Shown here in pieces: positions 1 through 7,362 of a stretch of DNA of 8,396 nucleotides. The translations under genes and the position numbers were made by a program. The notes beneath the pieces were generated by a model that worked only from the letters and a program-made list of their open reading frames with translations, was not told the origin of the DNA and searched no databases. Each line of letters begins with the position of its first letter. Within the stretch, counting starts at the first letter, position 1. Source of the DNA: Silvimonas sp. JCM 19000 (GTDB lineage Bacteria > Pseudomonadota > Gammaproteobacteria > Burkholderiales > Chitinibacteraceae); NCBI GenBank assembly GCA_001313065.1, contig BBFD01000181.1, positions 1-8,396 of the forward strand. The letters are read 5' to 3'.

Positions 1-1
1 G

Positions 2-839
2 CGTCGCGCCGCCTGGTTGTTTCTGGCGCCAGCCTGCCTGATGGTGGCGGTGTATGTGCTGTACCCGATTCTGACCAGTATTTCGCTCAGTTTTTTTTAT
101 AACTGGGATGCATGACCGAAAAATCATTTGTCGGCCTGGCCAATTACGTTGAGCTGATCCACGCGCCCACGTTTTATACCGCGCTTAAAAACAATCTGAT
201 CTGGCTGTTATTGTTTTTTTGCTGTCGCCGCCCGCTGGCCTGGCCATTGCGCTGTATTTAAACCAGGAAGTCGGCGGCATTCGTTTGGTCAAATCGCTGT
301 TCTTTGCACCTTTTGTTTTGTCGGGCGTGGTGGTGGGGCTGATCTTCAGCTGGTTTTACGACCCCACCTTTGGTTTATTGGCCATGTTGCTGGGCCACGG
401 CATTCCGGTGCTGGGCGATCCGCATTACGTCACCTTTGGCATCGTCTTTGCCGCCCTTTGGCCGCAAACCGCTTATTGCATGATTTTGTATTTAACCGGC
501 CTGACCAGCATCAACGCCGAACAGATTGAAGCCGCGCGCATGGAAGGCGCCAAAGGCTGGAATTTATTGTGGTACGTGGTGCTGCCGCAATTACGCCCCA
601 CTACGTTTATGGCCATCGTCGTCACCATCATTGGCGCATTGCGCAGCTTTGATCTGATCTCGGTCATGAGCGGTGGCGGCCCGTTTGAAAGCTCGACCGT
701 GCTGGCGTATTACATGTACGACCAGGCCATCAAGTATTACCGCCTTGGCTACTCTGCGGCCATTGCTGTAGTGCTGTTTGCCATCATGCTGGTGTATATC
801 GCCTGGCATTTGCGCCGCATGCTGCGCAATGAACATTGA
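2..839 (+). CDS. Sugar ABC transporter permease, MalF/UgpA-like (5' partial, two apparent frameshifts)
   Basis: Inner-membrane permease of a binding-protein-dependent ABC importer, probably for a sugar or sugar derivative (CUT1 family). About 279 residues are visible after correction. The family is usually 290-310 long, so the start lies just upstream of the window. The N-terminal part reads RRAAWLFLAPACLMVAVYVL, a first membrane helix. More hydrophobic helices follow, and the ATPase-contact EAA loop is clear as EAARMEGAKGWNLLWYVVLP, ending in RPT. The C-terminal SGGGPFESSTVLAYYMYDQA segment is also typical. The frame breaks twice. A base is missing near 110, where tgg-gat-g_c-atg should continue as WD(G)MTEKSFVGLANY. 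One T is missing from the T7 run at 214-220, after which the frame continues LLSPPAGLAIALYL. The stop at 837-839 lies 14 nt before the next permease start, so the two genes are one operon. The substrate cannot be read from the permease alone. Confidence 0.88.
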
Positions 840-842
840 TCC

Positions 843-847
843 GGAGG
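843..847 (+). promoter_or_regulatory. Ribosome binding site of the second permease
   Basis: A perfect GGAGG sits six bases before ATG 854. It fixes that ATG as the start over the in-frame TTG at 836, which overlaps the stop of the upstream gene and has no comparable site. Confidence 0.75.
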
Positions 848-853
848 CCCACC

Positions 854-1708
854 ATGTTCCCCATGCCTATTGAACACTGGAAGCCGCTTAACCGGCGCAT
901 TTATAAACTGTCCTTGCCGTTTGCTTTGCTGATCTGGTTATTGCCGATGATTGCGGTGATGGTCACATCCATTCGCTCCACCGAAGAACTCACCGAAGGC
1001 AATTATTGGGGCTGGCCCAAACACTTTGCCTTATGGGCCAATTATCACGAGGCACTGACCACCTCGCCCATGCTGCATTACTTTTTTTAATAGCGTAATG
1101 ATCACCGTACCCGCCGTCGCCGGTGCCATTACCCTGGCGGCAATGGCCGGGTTTTCGCTGGCGGTTTATAACTTTCGCGGCAATACCGCTTTGTTTGCCA
1201 CCTTTGTGGCGGGCAATTTTGTGCCGATCCAGATTCTGATGATTCCGGTGCGCGACTTGTCCTTGCGCATGGGATTGTTCAATACCTTGCCGGCGCTCAT
1301 TTTGTTTCATATCGCGTTTCAGACCGGCTTTTGCACTCTGTTTTTTTGCGCAATTTCATCAAGCAATTGCCGTACGAATTAGTCGAAGCCGCGCGCATTG
1401 AAGGCGCGGGCGAATGGACCGTGTTTTTCCGCATCGTATTGCCGCTGATCCGCCCCGCGCTGGCCGCGCTGTCTATCCTGGTGTTCACCTTTGTCTGGAA
1501 CGATTACTTCTGGGCGCTGTGTCTGACCCAGGGCGACGAAGCCGCCCCACTCACCGTCGGGGTCGCCGCGCTGAAAGGGCAGTGGACCACGGCATGGAAC
1601 CTGGTCAGCGCGGGTTCCATCCTGGCGGCGCTGCCTTCGGTGCTGATGTTCTTTGCCATGCAACGGCACTTTGTGGCGGGGCTGACCTTTGGTGCTACCA
1701 AAGGCTGA
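854..1708 (+). CDS. Sugar ABC transporter permease, MalG/UgpE-like (two apparent frameshifts)
   Basis: Second inner-membrane permease of the same CUT1 importer, pairing with the upstream MalF-like protein to form the translocation channel. Corrected length is about 284 residues, normal for MalG-type proteins. Seen in order: an N-terminal helix (LSLPFALLIWLLPMIAVMVT), a periplasmic stretch with the ELTEGNYWGWP type sequence, central helices around NSVMITVPAVAGAITLAAMA, the EAA loop EAARIEGAGEWTVFFRIVLP then LIRPALAA, and the usual MalG ending with FVWNDYFWAL and HFVAGLTFGATKG. The frame breaks in two T7 runs. At 1082-1088 there is one T too many (HYFF then NSVMITV). At 1341-1347 one T too few, or two too many, separates QTGFCTLF from LRNFIKQLPYEL. 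The start is set by GGAGG at 843-847. The gene ends 38 bases before the stop of the convergent LysR gene. Confidence 0.9.
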
Positions 1709-1737
1709 AGGCAAACCGGGCATGCCATGCAACAGGC

Positions 1738-1770
1738 GCGGCGCGCTTAATCCTGCAACAAGCGCGCCGC
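1738..1770. terminator. Possible shared hairpin between convergent genes
   Basis: GCGGCGCGCTT (1738-1748) is exactly complementary to AAGCGCGCCGC (1760-1770), giving an 11-bp GC-rich stem with an 11-base loop. It follows the permease stop by 29 bases and contains the stop codon and last codons of the opposing LysR gene. No T run follows on either strand, so it is not a textbook intrinsic terminator. It may end or stabilise the convergent transcripts. Confidence 0.4.
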
Positions 1771-2667
1771 CAGAAAATCCCCCAGGATGCGCACCCGGGC
1801 GCTATGCCGACGTTCGCGCGGGCTGACCAGGTGGATGGGCGATGGCGGCGCTTGCCAGTCCGGCAACAGTTGCACCACTTCGCCACGCCCCAATTCGGCA
1901 TCGATCAGCCAATCCGGTGAGTACGCAATGCCCATGCCGGCAAGGATGGCGTAGCGCATCACCTCGCTGCTATTGGTTTGCAGATCGCCCTGCACGGTGA
2001 CCGCTTGCAAGGTACCGGGTGGCTGGTTCGCGCCTGGACCCGCGCTGAAACGCCAGACATTGCGCGTGGCCAGCGCGGTGTAGATCAGGCAATTGTGTTG
2101 TGCCAGGTCGGCCGGTTGCTGCGGCAAGGGACGCTCGGGCGGCAATTGGCGCAGATAATCGCGCTGCGCAACCAGCAAGCGGCGTGAGGTGCCGATACGG
2201 CGCGCCACCAGACCGCTATCAGCCAGTTCGCCGATGCGCAGCGCGACATCGATGCCTTGCTCGATCAGATCAATAAACCCGTCCTGCAACTGGATATCCA
2301 CGCTGACGCCGGGATGCGCCGCCATAAACGCCTGCAGCAGCGGCATCAGCTTCAGGCGGCCAAACCCCACTGGCGCGGCAATGCGAATCAGCCCGCGTAC
2401 TTGCTCGGCCCCTTGCCGCAGCAATTCTTCAGCAGCGTCCATTTCGGGCACCAGCCGCCGTACTTCTTCAAAGTAGCGCTGCCCTTCTTCGGTCAATGAC
2501 AGTGAGCGGGTGGTGCGGCTGAGCAAACGCGCACCCAATGCATGTTCCAACGCGGCCACCTGTTTGCTGACCGAACTCTGAGTGACGCCCGACTGCGCCG
2601 CCACGGCCGAAAAGCTGCCGGCCTCGACCACACGCACAAAAGTCCTGATTGCGGCCAGCTTGTCCAT
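1747..2667 (-). CDS. LysR-family transcriptional regulator
   Basis: DNA-binding regulator of the LysR family, 306 residues, full length and the only large gene here without a frame break. Residues 1-60 form the winged helix-turn-helix: MDKLAAIRTFVRVVEAGSFS, then AAQSGVTQSSVSKQVAALE, then LGARLLSRTTRSLSLTEEG. From about residue 90 comes the effector-binding domain (LIRIAAPVGFGRLKLMPLL; IDLIEQGIDVALRIGELADS; a late AILAGMGIAYSPDWL). This resembles the large CrgA/AaeR-like branch of LysR proteins common in betaproteobacteria. The effector is unknown. The start ATG (2667-2665) has only a weak upstream GAGCG as ribosome site. It is divergent from the short-chain dehydrogenase at 2784, with a LysR-type box in between, so it probably controls that gene and itself. 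The target link is inference from arrangement. Confidence 0.95.
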   Translation of the reverse strand: MDKLAAIRTFVRVVEAGSFSAVAAQSGVTQSSVSKQVAALEHALGARLLSRTTRSLSLTEEGQRYFEEVRRLVPEMDAAEELLRQGAEQVRGLIRIAAPVGFGRLKLMPLLQAFMAAHPGVSVDIQLQDGFIDLIEQGIDVALRIGELADSGLVARRIGTSRRLLVAQRDYLRQLPPERPLPQQPADLAQHNCLIYTALATRNVWRFSAGPGANQPPGTLQAVTVQGDLQTNSSEVMRYAILAGMGIAYSPDWLIDAELGRGEVVQLLPDWQAPPSPIHLVSPRERRHSARVRILGDFLAARLLQD

Positions 2668-2679
2668 AAGCGCTCATTT

Positions 2680-2694
2680 ATTCCGAAAAGGAAT
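2680..2694. promoter_or_regulatory. Candidate LysR-type operator (T-N11-A box)
   Basis: ATTCC-gaaaa-GGAAT is a perfect 5+5 inverted repeat containing T(2681)-N11-A(2693), the classic LysR-type box. It is AT-rich amid GC-rich DNA, 13 bases upstream of the LysR start and about 90 bases upstream of the dehydrogenase start. That position suits autorepression together with control of the divergent gene. Binding is inferred. Confidence 0.55.
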
Positions 2695-2783
2695 GATTTA
2701 TACAACTTCGGGCAGGCTAGTTCAACGTCATGGAATCAATCAAAGTGAGCCCGTCGCAAACCAACGCTCACGGAGCAAACATC

Positions 2784-3534
2784 ATGGCAAATCAACAAAC
2801 CGTTGTTATCACTGGCGCCCTTACCGGCATCGGCCGCGCCACCGCCCTGGCCTTTGGCAAACTGGGCGCCAATCTCGTCGTCAGCGGCCGTCGCCAGAAG
2901 CCGGCCAGGCACTGGCGGCGGAGCTGCGCGCCCTCGGCGCACAAGCCGAATTTGTACAGGCCGACGTCACGCAAGAAGCTGAAGTACGGGCGCTGATGGC
3001 CGCCGCCGTAGCGCGCTTTGGTCGTATCGATGTGGCAGTAAACAATGCGGGTGTCGAAGGCCAGGGCGGCCCGCTGACCGAACAAACCGAGCAAAACTAT
3101 CGCAGCACCTTTGAAACCAATGTGCTGGGCACCTTGCTGTCGCTCAAACACGAAATGCGCGTGATGCAACAGCAAGGCGCGGGCGCCATCGTCAACCTGT
3201 CTTCGGTGGCGGGCCAGGTGGGTATGGCCGGGGCGTCGGTGTATGTGGCCAGCAAACATGCGGTGGAAGGCCTGACCCGTAGTGCGGCGCTGGAAGGTGC
3301 AGCGCTGGGCGTGCGCGTTAACGCGGTGGCACCGGGCCCGGTACAGACCGATATGCTCGATCGCTTTGTCGGGCGTGATCAGCCATGAAGAACGGCTTTC
3401 TCGCCACCATCCCGGCGCGGCGCGCGGCCGAGCCGGAAGAAATTGCCGAAACCATAGTCTGGCTGGCCTCGGATAAGGCGCGTTATCTGACCGGCCAATC
3501 GGTGGCCGTGGACGGCGCTTATACCGCGCAATAA
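2784..3534 (+). CDS. SDR-family NAD(P)-dependent oxidoreductase (two apparent frameshifts)
   Basis: Classical short-chain dehydrogenase/reductase, a cytoplasmic NAD(P)(H)-dependent enzyme interconverting an alcohol and a ketone or similar group. Corrected length is 250 residues, exactly the usual size. Seen: the cofactor motif TGALTGIG (residues 10-17), NNAG (87-90), catalytic Ser in LSSVAG (S141), YVASK (Y154, K158), the post-catalytic NAVAPGPVQTDM segment and the C-terminal GQSVAVDGAY. ATG 2784 has GGAG at 2772-2775. The frame is lost twice by a single missing base: near 2897 (RRQ then AGQALAAELRALG) and near 3383 (GRDQ then MKNGFLATIPARRAAEPEEI). With a G restored at each site the protein reads through. 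Acidic or basic residues after the second strand (GRRQ) hint at NADP preference, only weakly. The substrate is unknown. The divergent LysR gene is its probable regulator. Confidence 0.92.
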
Positions 3535-3542
3535 GCCCCATC

Positions 3543-3582
3543 GCGGCCCGTAACCTGCCATGCCCACAGCAGGACGGGCCGC
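3543..3582. terminator. Strong hairpin after the dehydrogenase gene
   Basis: GCGGCCCGT (3543-3551) pairs perfectly with ACGGGCCGC (3574-3582), and CCTG (3554-3557) pairs with CAGG (3570-3573) inside it, with a two-base bulge. It starts nine bases after the dehydrogenase stop. No T run follows, so termination is possible but not shown. It could instead protect the 3' end of the transcript. Confidence 0.45.
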
Positions 3583-3632
3583 CCGCCTGGGTCAACGGTG
3601 CTGGCTTGTCTGCGCCATGTATCCAACTATCG

Positions 3633-3651
3633 GAATGAGAATGCTTCCATT
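3633..3651. promoter_or_regulatory. Weak Fur-box-like sequence upstream of the TonB receptor
   Basis: The stretch GAATGAGAATGCTTCCATT, about 60 bases before the receptor start, contains the Fur hexamer-like GAGAAT and keeps the outer AATG/CATT symmetry. The right half matches the Fur consensus poorly. It is suggested mainly because siderophore receptors are commonly iron-regulated. The rest of the 3535-3712 gap holds the hairpin at 3543-3582 and an inverted repeat at 3673-3696. Confidence 0.3.
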
Positions 3652-3672
3652 TCGCGAACGGAAACGTTTACA

Positions 3673-3696
3673 ATTTCGTACCAATCAAAACGAAAT
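3673..3696. repeat. Inverted repeat in the receptor leader
   Basis: ATTTCGT (3673-3679) and ACGAAAT (3690-3696) are exact inverted copies ten bases apart, ending 16 bases before the receptor ATG. The spacing and AT-rich setting fit an operator half-site pair or a weak RNA hairpin at the ribosome site. No regulator can be named. Confidence 0.35.
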
Positions 3697-3712
3697 AATC
3701 AGGGTTGAAATC

Positions 3713-5920
3713 ATGGGGCAAGTCCGGGCGCAAGCGCGTCATCGCAATTCCGTTTTTTCAGATGAATATGGTGGCATCGGCCTGCGCGGCCTGGTGCTGA
3801 TGACGCCGGTACTGGCCGCATCGCAGGCTTTTGCCGCTGATACCACCGCCGCCAGCGATGCCGCCTCGGCACCTGCCAGCGCCAACGTCGGCAGCAACGA
3901 AAACGCCGTATTGCCCAGTGTGACCGTCACCGCCAAAGCCAGCCCGACTGCGCCTTATGCCGGCGGCTGGTCGCCCGCGGCGGTAGCTTGGCGTGTTGGG
4001 CACAGCCAGCGTAATGGACACCCCGTTCAGCACCACCAACTACACCGCACAAGGCATCGAAGCCGTGCAGGCGCGCGCCATCGGTGACGTAATTGCCAAC
4101 GACGCCTCGGTACGCAACACCAACGGCGACGGCGGCTTTGGCGATAGCTATCAGATTCGCGGTTTCACCATGTCGACCAATGATGTGTCGTTCAATGGCC
4201 TGTACGGCATGGTGCCGCTGACGCGCATGCCGATTTCGATGGTCGAGCGCATTGAAGTGCTTAAAGGCCCCGGTACCTTGATGTATGGCATGGGCCCGTC
4301 CGGTGGTGTGGGTGGCGCGGTTAACCTGGTGCCCAAGCGCGCCTATGAAGAAGCGGTGACCAGCCTGACCGCCACTTATTTGTCGGATTCGCAATTTGGC
4401 TGAAGGGCGATATGGGCCGTCGTTTTGGCGAAAACCAGGAATGGGGCGTGCGCGTCAACGGCTTGTATTCGAAGGGCGACGGCAATCTGGACGGCAACAA
4501 CTCGGAACAGAACATGCTGTCCGCTGCGCTGGATTACAGCGGCGAGCGCCTGCGCTGGAGCCTGGATGCTTATACCCAGCATGAAGACACCGTCAATTTC
4601 CGCCCGCAGTTCAGCATCAGCAGCACGGTGATGCCGGATGCACCGTCGGGCAAGACCAATCTGTACCCGGGCACCACGCTGCAAGCCGATGACAAAGCCG
4701 TGGTCTCGCGGCTGGAATACGACATCAGCAACAACCTGACCGCCTATGGCGCCATCGGCCATCACGTGGCCGAATCCAAACAAAGCTTTCCCAGCACCAC
4801 CGTGCTGGATGCACAGGGCGATACCAGCGATTTGTGGAATGGCTGGTACGACCAGAACGTGACCTCGACCTCGGCCGACGTGGGCGTGCGCGCACGCTTT
4901 GATACCTGGGGCGTTAAACACACGCTGATGCTGGAAGCCAACCGCATCAATCAAGAAACCGACTACTTCTATTATTCGGAAGACACCGGCGTTACTTCCA
5001 ATCTGTACAACCCGGTGGCACTGCCCGCGATCAGCGCACACCGTGGCGACATGACGCCGCAAAACCAGACGCGCCTGACCAGCTATGCACTGACCGATTC
5101 GGCCTCGTTCTACGATGACAAGCTGCGCTTGATCGGCGGGATACGCCGCCAGCAGGTGTATACCCGCACCTTTGGCGATTACGGCCAGACTTCGGATGAG
5201 ATCGGTTATTCGCCGGTGGCAGCCATCGTGATCAAGCCGATGCAACATATGTCGGTGTACGCCAACTACACGGCCGCACTGAGCGCCGGCGGCTTTACCA
5301 GCGCGGATGACGTCAACCCCAACCATCCGTTCCCGCCGTACAAGTCCAAGCAGTACGAGACAGGCGTCAAATACGACTTTGGCCGCATCACCACCACCGC
5401 TGCGGTGTTCCAGATCGAGCAAGCCAATTCGTCGACCAACCTGGTGAACGGCGTCAACCAGACCACGCAAGACGGCCGCAATCGCGTGCGCGGGCTGGAA
5501 CTGACCGCCTACGGCGAACTGGTGCGCGGTCTGCGCTTTAACGCCAGCGGCAGCTTCTTTAACGCCAAGCAGTACAACACCGACGGTGGCGTTAACGATG
5601 GCAAGGACGTCGGCGCCATCCCCGATAACAACTTCAACCTGGGCCTGGACTGGGACACGCCGCTGAAGGGTCTGGCGCTGAATACGCGGGTGACCCGTAC
5701 CGGCTCGATGTGGTACAGCAACGCCGACACCCTGCGCGTACCGGGCTGGACCCGTGCTGATATCGGCGCGCGCTACGTCACCACCGTGGGCAACCAGGTC
5801 GTGACCTATCGTGCCAATGTGGAAAACCTGTTCGACAAAGCCTATTGGGTGATGCAGAACGGCTACGTCGGCACGGCATCGGGCCGCACTTTTGTGCTGT
5901 CGGCACAGGTTGATCTGTAA
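3713..5920 (+). CDS. TonB-dependent siderophore-type outer-membrane receptor (three apparent frameshifts)
   Basis: Outer-membrane 22-strand barrel with N-terminal plug that takes up a ferric siderophore or similar ligand using TonB energy. Corrected length is 736 residues, typical for the family. The N-terminus (MGQVRAQARHRNSVFSDEYG...) carries a long basic signal peptide with hydrophobic core GLVLMTPVLAASQAFA, cut near residue 41. A TonB-box-like LPSVTVTA follows at about 67-74, with no room for an extra signalling domain. The plug starts GG(L)VARGGSLGVLG and MDTPFSTTNYTAQ, and includes ASVRN, QIRGFTMS and ERIEVLKGPGTLMYGMGPSGG. The barrel runs unbroken from about 4412 to the end (ENLFDKAYWVMQNGY, TFVLSAQVDL). 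The last residue is Leu where Phe or Trp is usual. One base is missing near each of 3967, 3990 and 4400. The ligand cannot be assigned. A strong terminator follows, and the gene appears to be transcribed alone. Confidence 0.93.
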
Positions 5921-5950
5921 TTGCCGGGGCTCTATTGAGCATCCAGCAGC

Positions 5951-5976
5951 AAGGGCCCCGCGGGGCCCTTTTTTTT
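5951..5976 (+). terminator. Intrinsic terminator of the TonB receptor gene
   Basis: A perfect palindrome at 5951-5970 (AAGGGCCCC then GC then GGGGCCCTT) is followed directly by a run of eight T (5969-5976). It starts 31 bases after the receptor stop. On the other strand only two T follow the stem, so it mainly serves the plus strand, although it also separates the receptor from the convergent EAL gene. Confidence 0.9.
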
Positions 5977-5994
5977 GCGTCCGCGCTGCGGCCA

Positions 5995-6786
5995 TCAGGC
6001 CCGGCAAAACGATGCATCAAACTTGCCGCTATCTTCAAACAGCGGTTTGCTGAACAAATAACCCTGCATCAGCGCAATGCCGGTATCGGCCAGAAAAGCG
6101 GCTTCGTCCCGCGTCTCTACGCCTTCCGCAATGACGCGGATATCCAGTTCTTCGCAAATGCGGGTAATGCCGCGCACGATGGCCTGGCGGGCTTTGCTTT
6201 GGTCAACGTGCCGGATCAGATCCATATCCAGCTTGAGAATATCGGGGTGAAAATCCGCCAGCAGATTAAGCCCGGCAAAGCCGGCGCCAAAGTCGTCGAT
6301 GGCGGTCAGAAAGCCGATTTTTTTTGTATTCGCGCAGGATTTCGCATAGCCATTTGCCGTCATTGACGCGCTCGCCTTCGGTGGTTTCAAAGATGATGTG
6401 ATCAATTGGAAATCCATAATCTCTGGCCGCGGCAGCGTGCTCTGGATACAGACCTCGGGCCGGTAGATGGCATTGGGCATGAAGTTGATCGACAGCATGG
6501 TATCGAGCTGCAATTGCGTCGCCATCTGGATGGCTTTGACGCGACAGGCCTGATCAAACTGGTAACGATTGGCCTCGGTAATGCGCGACAACACGGTCGG
6601 CGCGGGCTCGCCCTGTACGCCGCGCACCAGCGCTTCGTGGGCATAAATGCTGCAGCTGCGCACATCGACGATGGGCTGATAGGCGTAGCTGAAGGCAAAA
6701 TCCAGCGGCTGCGCGCTTTTGCATCCGGCGCAAGTCGGGCCGTCGGGATAGATTGCGAGCATGCCGCCTGAATGATGCTGGGCCAT
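5995..6786 (-). CDS. EAL-domain cyclic-di-GMP phosphodiesterase (two compensating indels)
   Basis: Stand-alone EAL protein of about 263 residues, cytoplasmic, predicted to hydrolyse cyclic-di-GMP to pGpG and so favour motility over biofilm. Seen: a short N-terminal lead with CAGC (C19, C22), YQPIVD, the signature EALVRG (E51), INFMPN (N101), TAIDDFGAG (D164, D165), ILKLDM (K185), AEGVE (E221) and MQGYLF (Q241). Its wording resembles the EAL domains that follow BLUF sensors, but there is no BLUF domain here. The reading frame is open throughout, yet residues about 119-156 make no sense as written. A base missing near 6433 and an extra T in the T8 run at 6318-6325 cancel out. Corrected, the segment reads AAARDYGFPIDHIIFETTEG, then WLCEILREYKKIGF, restoring the metal-binding Glu of FETTE (about E134). 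The start has GGAGG five bases upstream. It lies 72 bases downstream of the SnoaL-like gene. Confidence 0.93.
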   Translation of the reverse strand: MAQHHSGGMLAIYPDGPTCAGCKSAQPLDFAFSYAYQPIVDVRSCSIYAHEALVRGVQGEPAPTVLSRITEANRYQFDQACRVKAIQMATQLQLDTMLSINFMPNAIYRPEVCIQSTLPRPEIMDFQLITSSLKPPKASASMTANGYAKSCANTKKIGFLTAIDDFGAGFAGLNLLADFHPDILKLDMDLIRHVDQSKARQAIVRGITRICEELDIRVIAEGVETRDEAAFLADTGIALMQGYLFSKPLFEDSGKFDASFCRA

Positions 6787-6791
6787 ATGGG

Positions 6792-6796
6792 CCTCC
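6792..6796 (-). promoter_or_regulatory. Ribosome binding site of the EAL gene
   Basis: GGAGG on the minus strand, five bases before the ATG at 6786-6784. It supports this start, which leaves the short N-terminal lead with the CxxC pair ahead of the EAL domain. Confidence 0.7.
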
Positions 6797-6802
6797 GATG
6801 AG

Positions 6803-6853
6803 TGCTGCGAACGAAGCGGGGTTGCTGCATATAGCTTAGCAAGCGTCGCAGCA
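6803..6853. repeat. Inverted repeat upstream of the EAL gene
   Basis: TGCTGCGA (6803-6810) and TCGCAGCA (6846-6853) are exact inverted copies flanking the short gap between the SnoaL-like stop and the EAL ribosome site. They could form a leader hairpin in the EAL message. The loop is long (35 bases), so this is weak. Confidence 0.3.
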
Positions 6854-6858
6854 GCCTC

Positions 6859-7279
6859 TCAACGATCAGACCCGCCGGTCGCGTACTCAGGCTGCAATAG
6901 CCGGGCTGGTGGGATCAGCGCGCCATCAAAGAACAGATACAGCGCGGTAATCTTGCCGTCTTTGGCCACGATAAAATCGGTACCGGCATAGGCAGGCGCT
7001 TCGCCGGGATTGCCCGCCACCCATTGCACGCGCCCGGCGTGCTGGTGCAGCACTTCGGCTGGCGCGAGCGGGCTGTATTTAAAGGTGGGATGCATGGCGC
7101 GGATTTCGCCAGCAATGCGGACGATTTCGGCACGGCCTTGATAAACGCCATGCGGTTCCACAAAAAACAGCGTCCTCAGCCAGGATGTCGTCGGCCACGG
7201 CCTGGCGACGGGCAGCGTCGCCTTCGCCGAAGATGCCTTGCAGATTGCGTTCGAGTAGCGTTGCGATGTCATAGCTCAT
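6859..7279 (-). CDS. SnoaL/NTF2-like family protein (one apparent frameshift)
   Basis: Small cytoplasmic protein of the SnoaL-like (nuclear transport factor 2 fold) group, 139 residues once corrected, the usual size. These proteins form a cone-shaped pocket and act as isomerases, hydrolases or ligand-binding proteins. The exact role cannot be told. Seen: an N-terminal helix MSYDIATLLERNLQGIFGEG, then ADDILAEDAVF, then VEPHGVYQGRAEIVRIAGEI, and a C-terminal strand pair (TDFIVAKDGKITALYLFFDG) with the IVAKDGKI turn typical of the fold. The run of six A at 7162-7167 (T on the coding strand) has one base too many. With five, AEDAVF joins directly to VEPHGVY. The ribosome site is poor (GGGA). The gene is divergent from a LysR gene and may be its target, and the EAL gene lies downstream on the same strand. 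Confidence 0.82.
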
Positions 7280-7362
7280 GCTGTTGGTCCCGTCAGATGG
7301 CCCTGCGCGAGGGCGAAGTGTTTTGCGCGGCGTGGCGGCTGACCGCAGCGTCATGCCACCCC

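Noticed and set aside
214..1347. Programmed ribosomal frameshifting at the T runs
   Set aside because: It would need several events per gene in both directions, and breaks occur equally outside slippery runs. Sequence error explains all sites at once.
1414..1920. Plus-strand frame overlapping the second permease and the LysR end
   Set aside because: Arg/Gly/Ala-rich with no domain. Both underlying genes are clear in other frames.
2792..3595. Open frame of 267 codons opposite the dehydrogenase
   Set aside because: It lies over the conserved SDR motifs, has no family features, and its composition is that of a shadow frame.
4376..6007. Open frame of 543 codons on the minus strand opposite the TonB receptor
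   Set aside because: It mirrors a well-supported receptor gene, is rich in His, Arg, Gly and Val without any recognisable domain, and shows no ribosome site. It is a by-product of GC-rich codon use.
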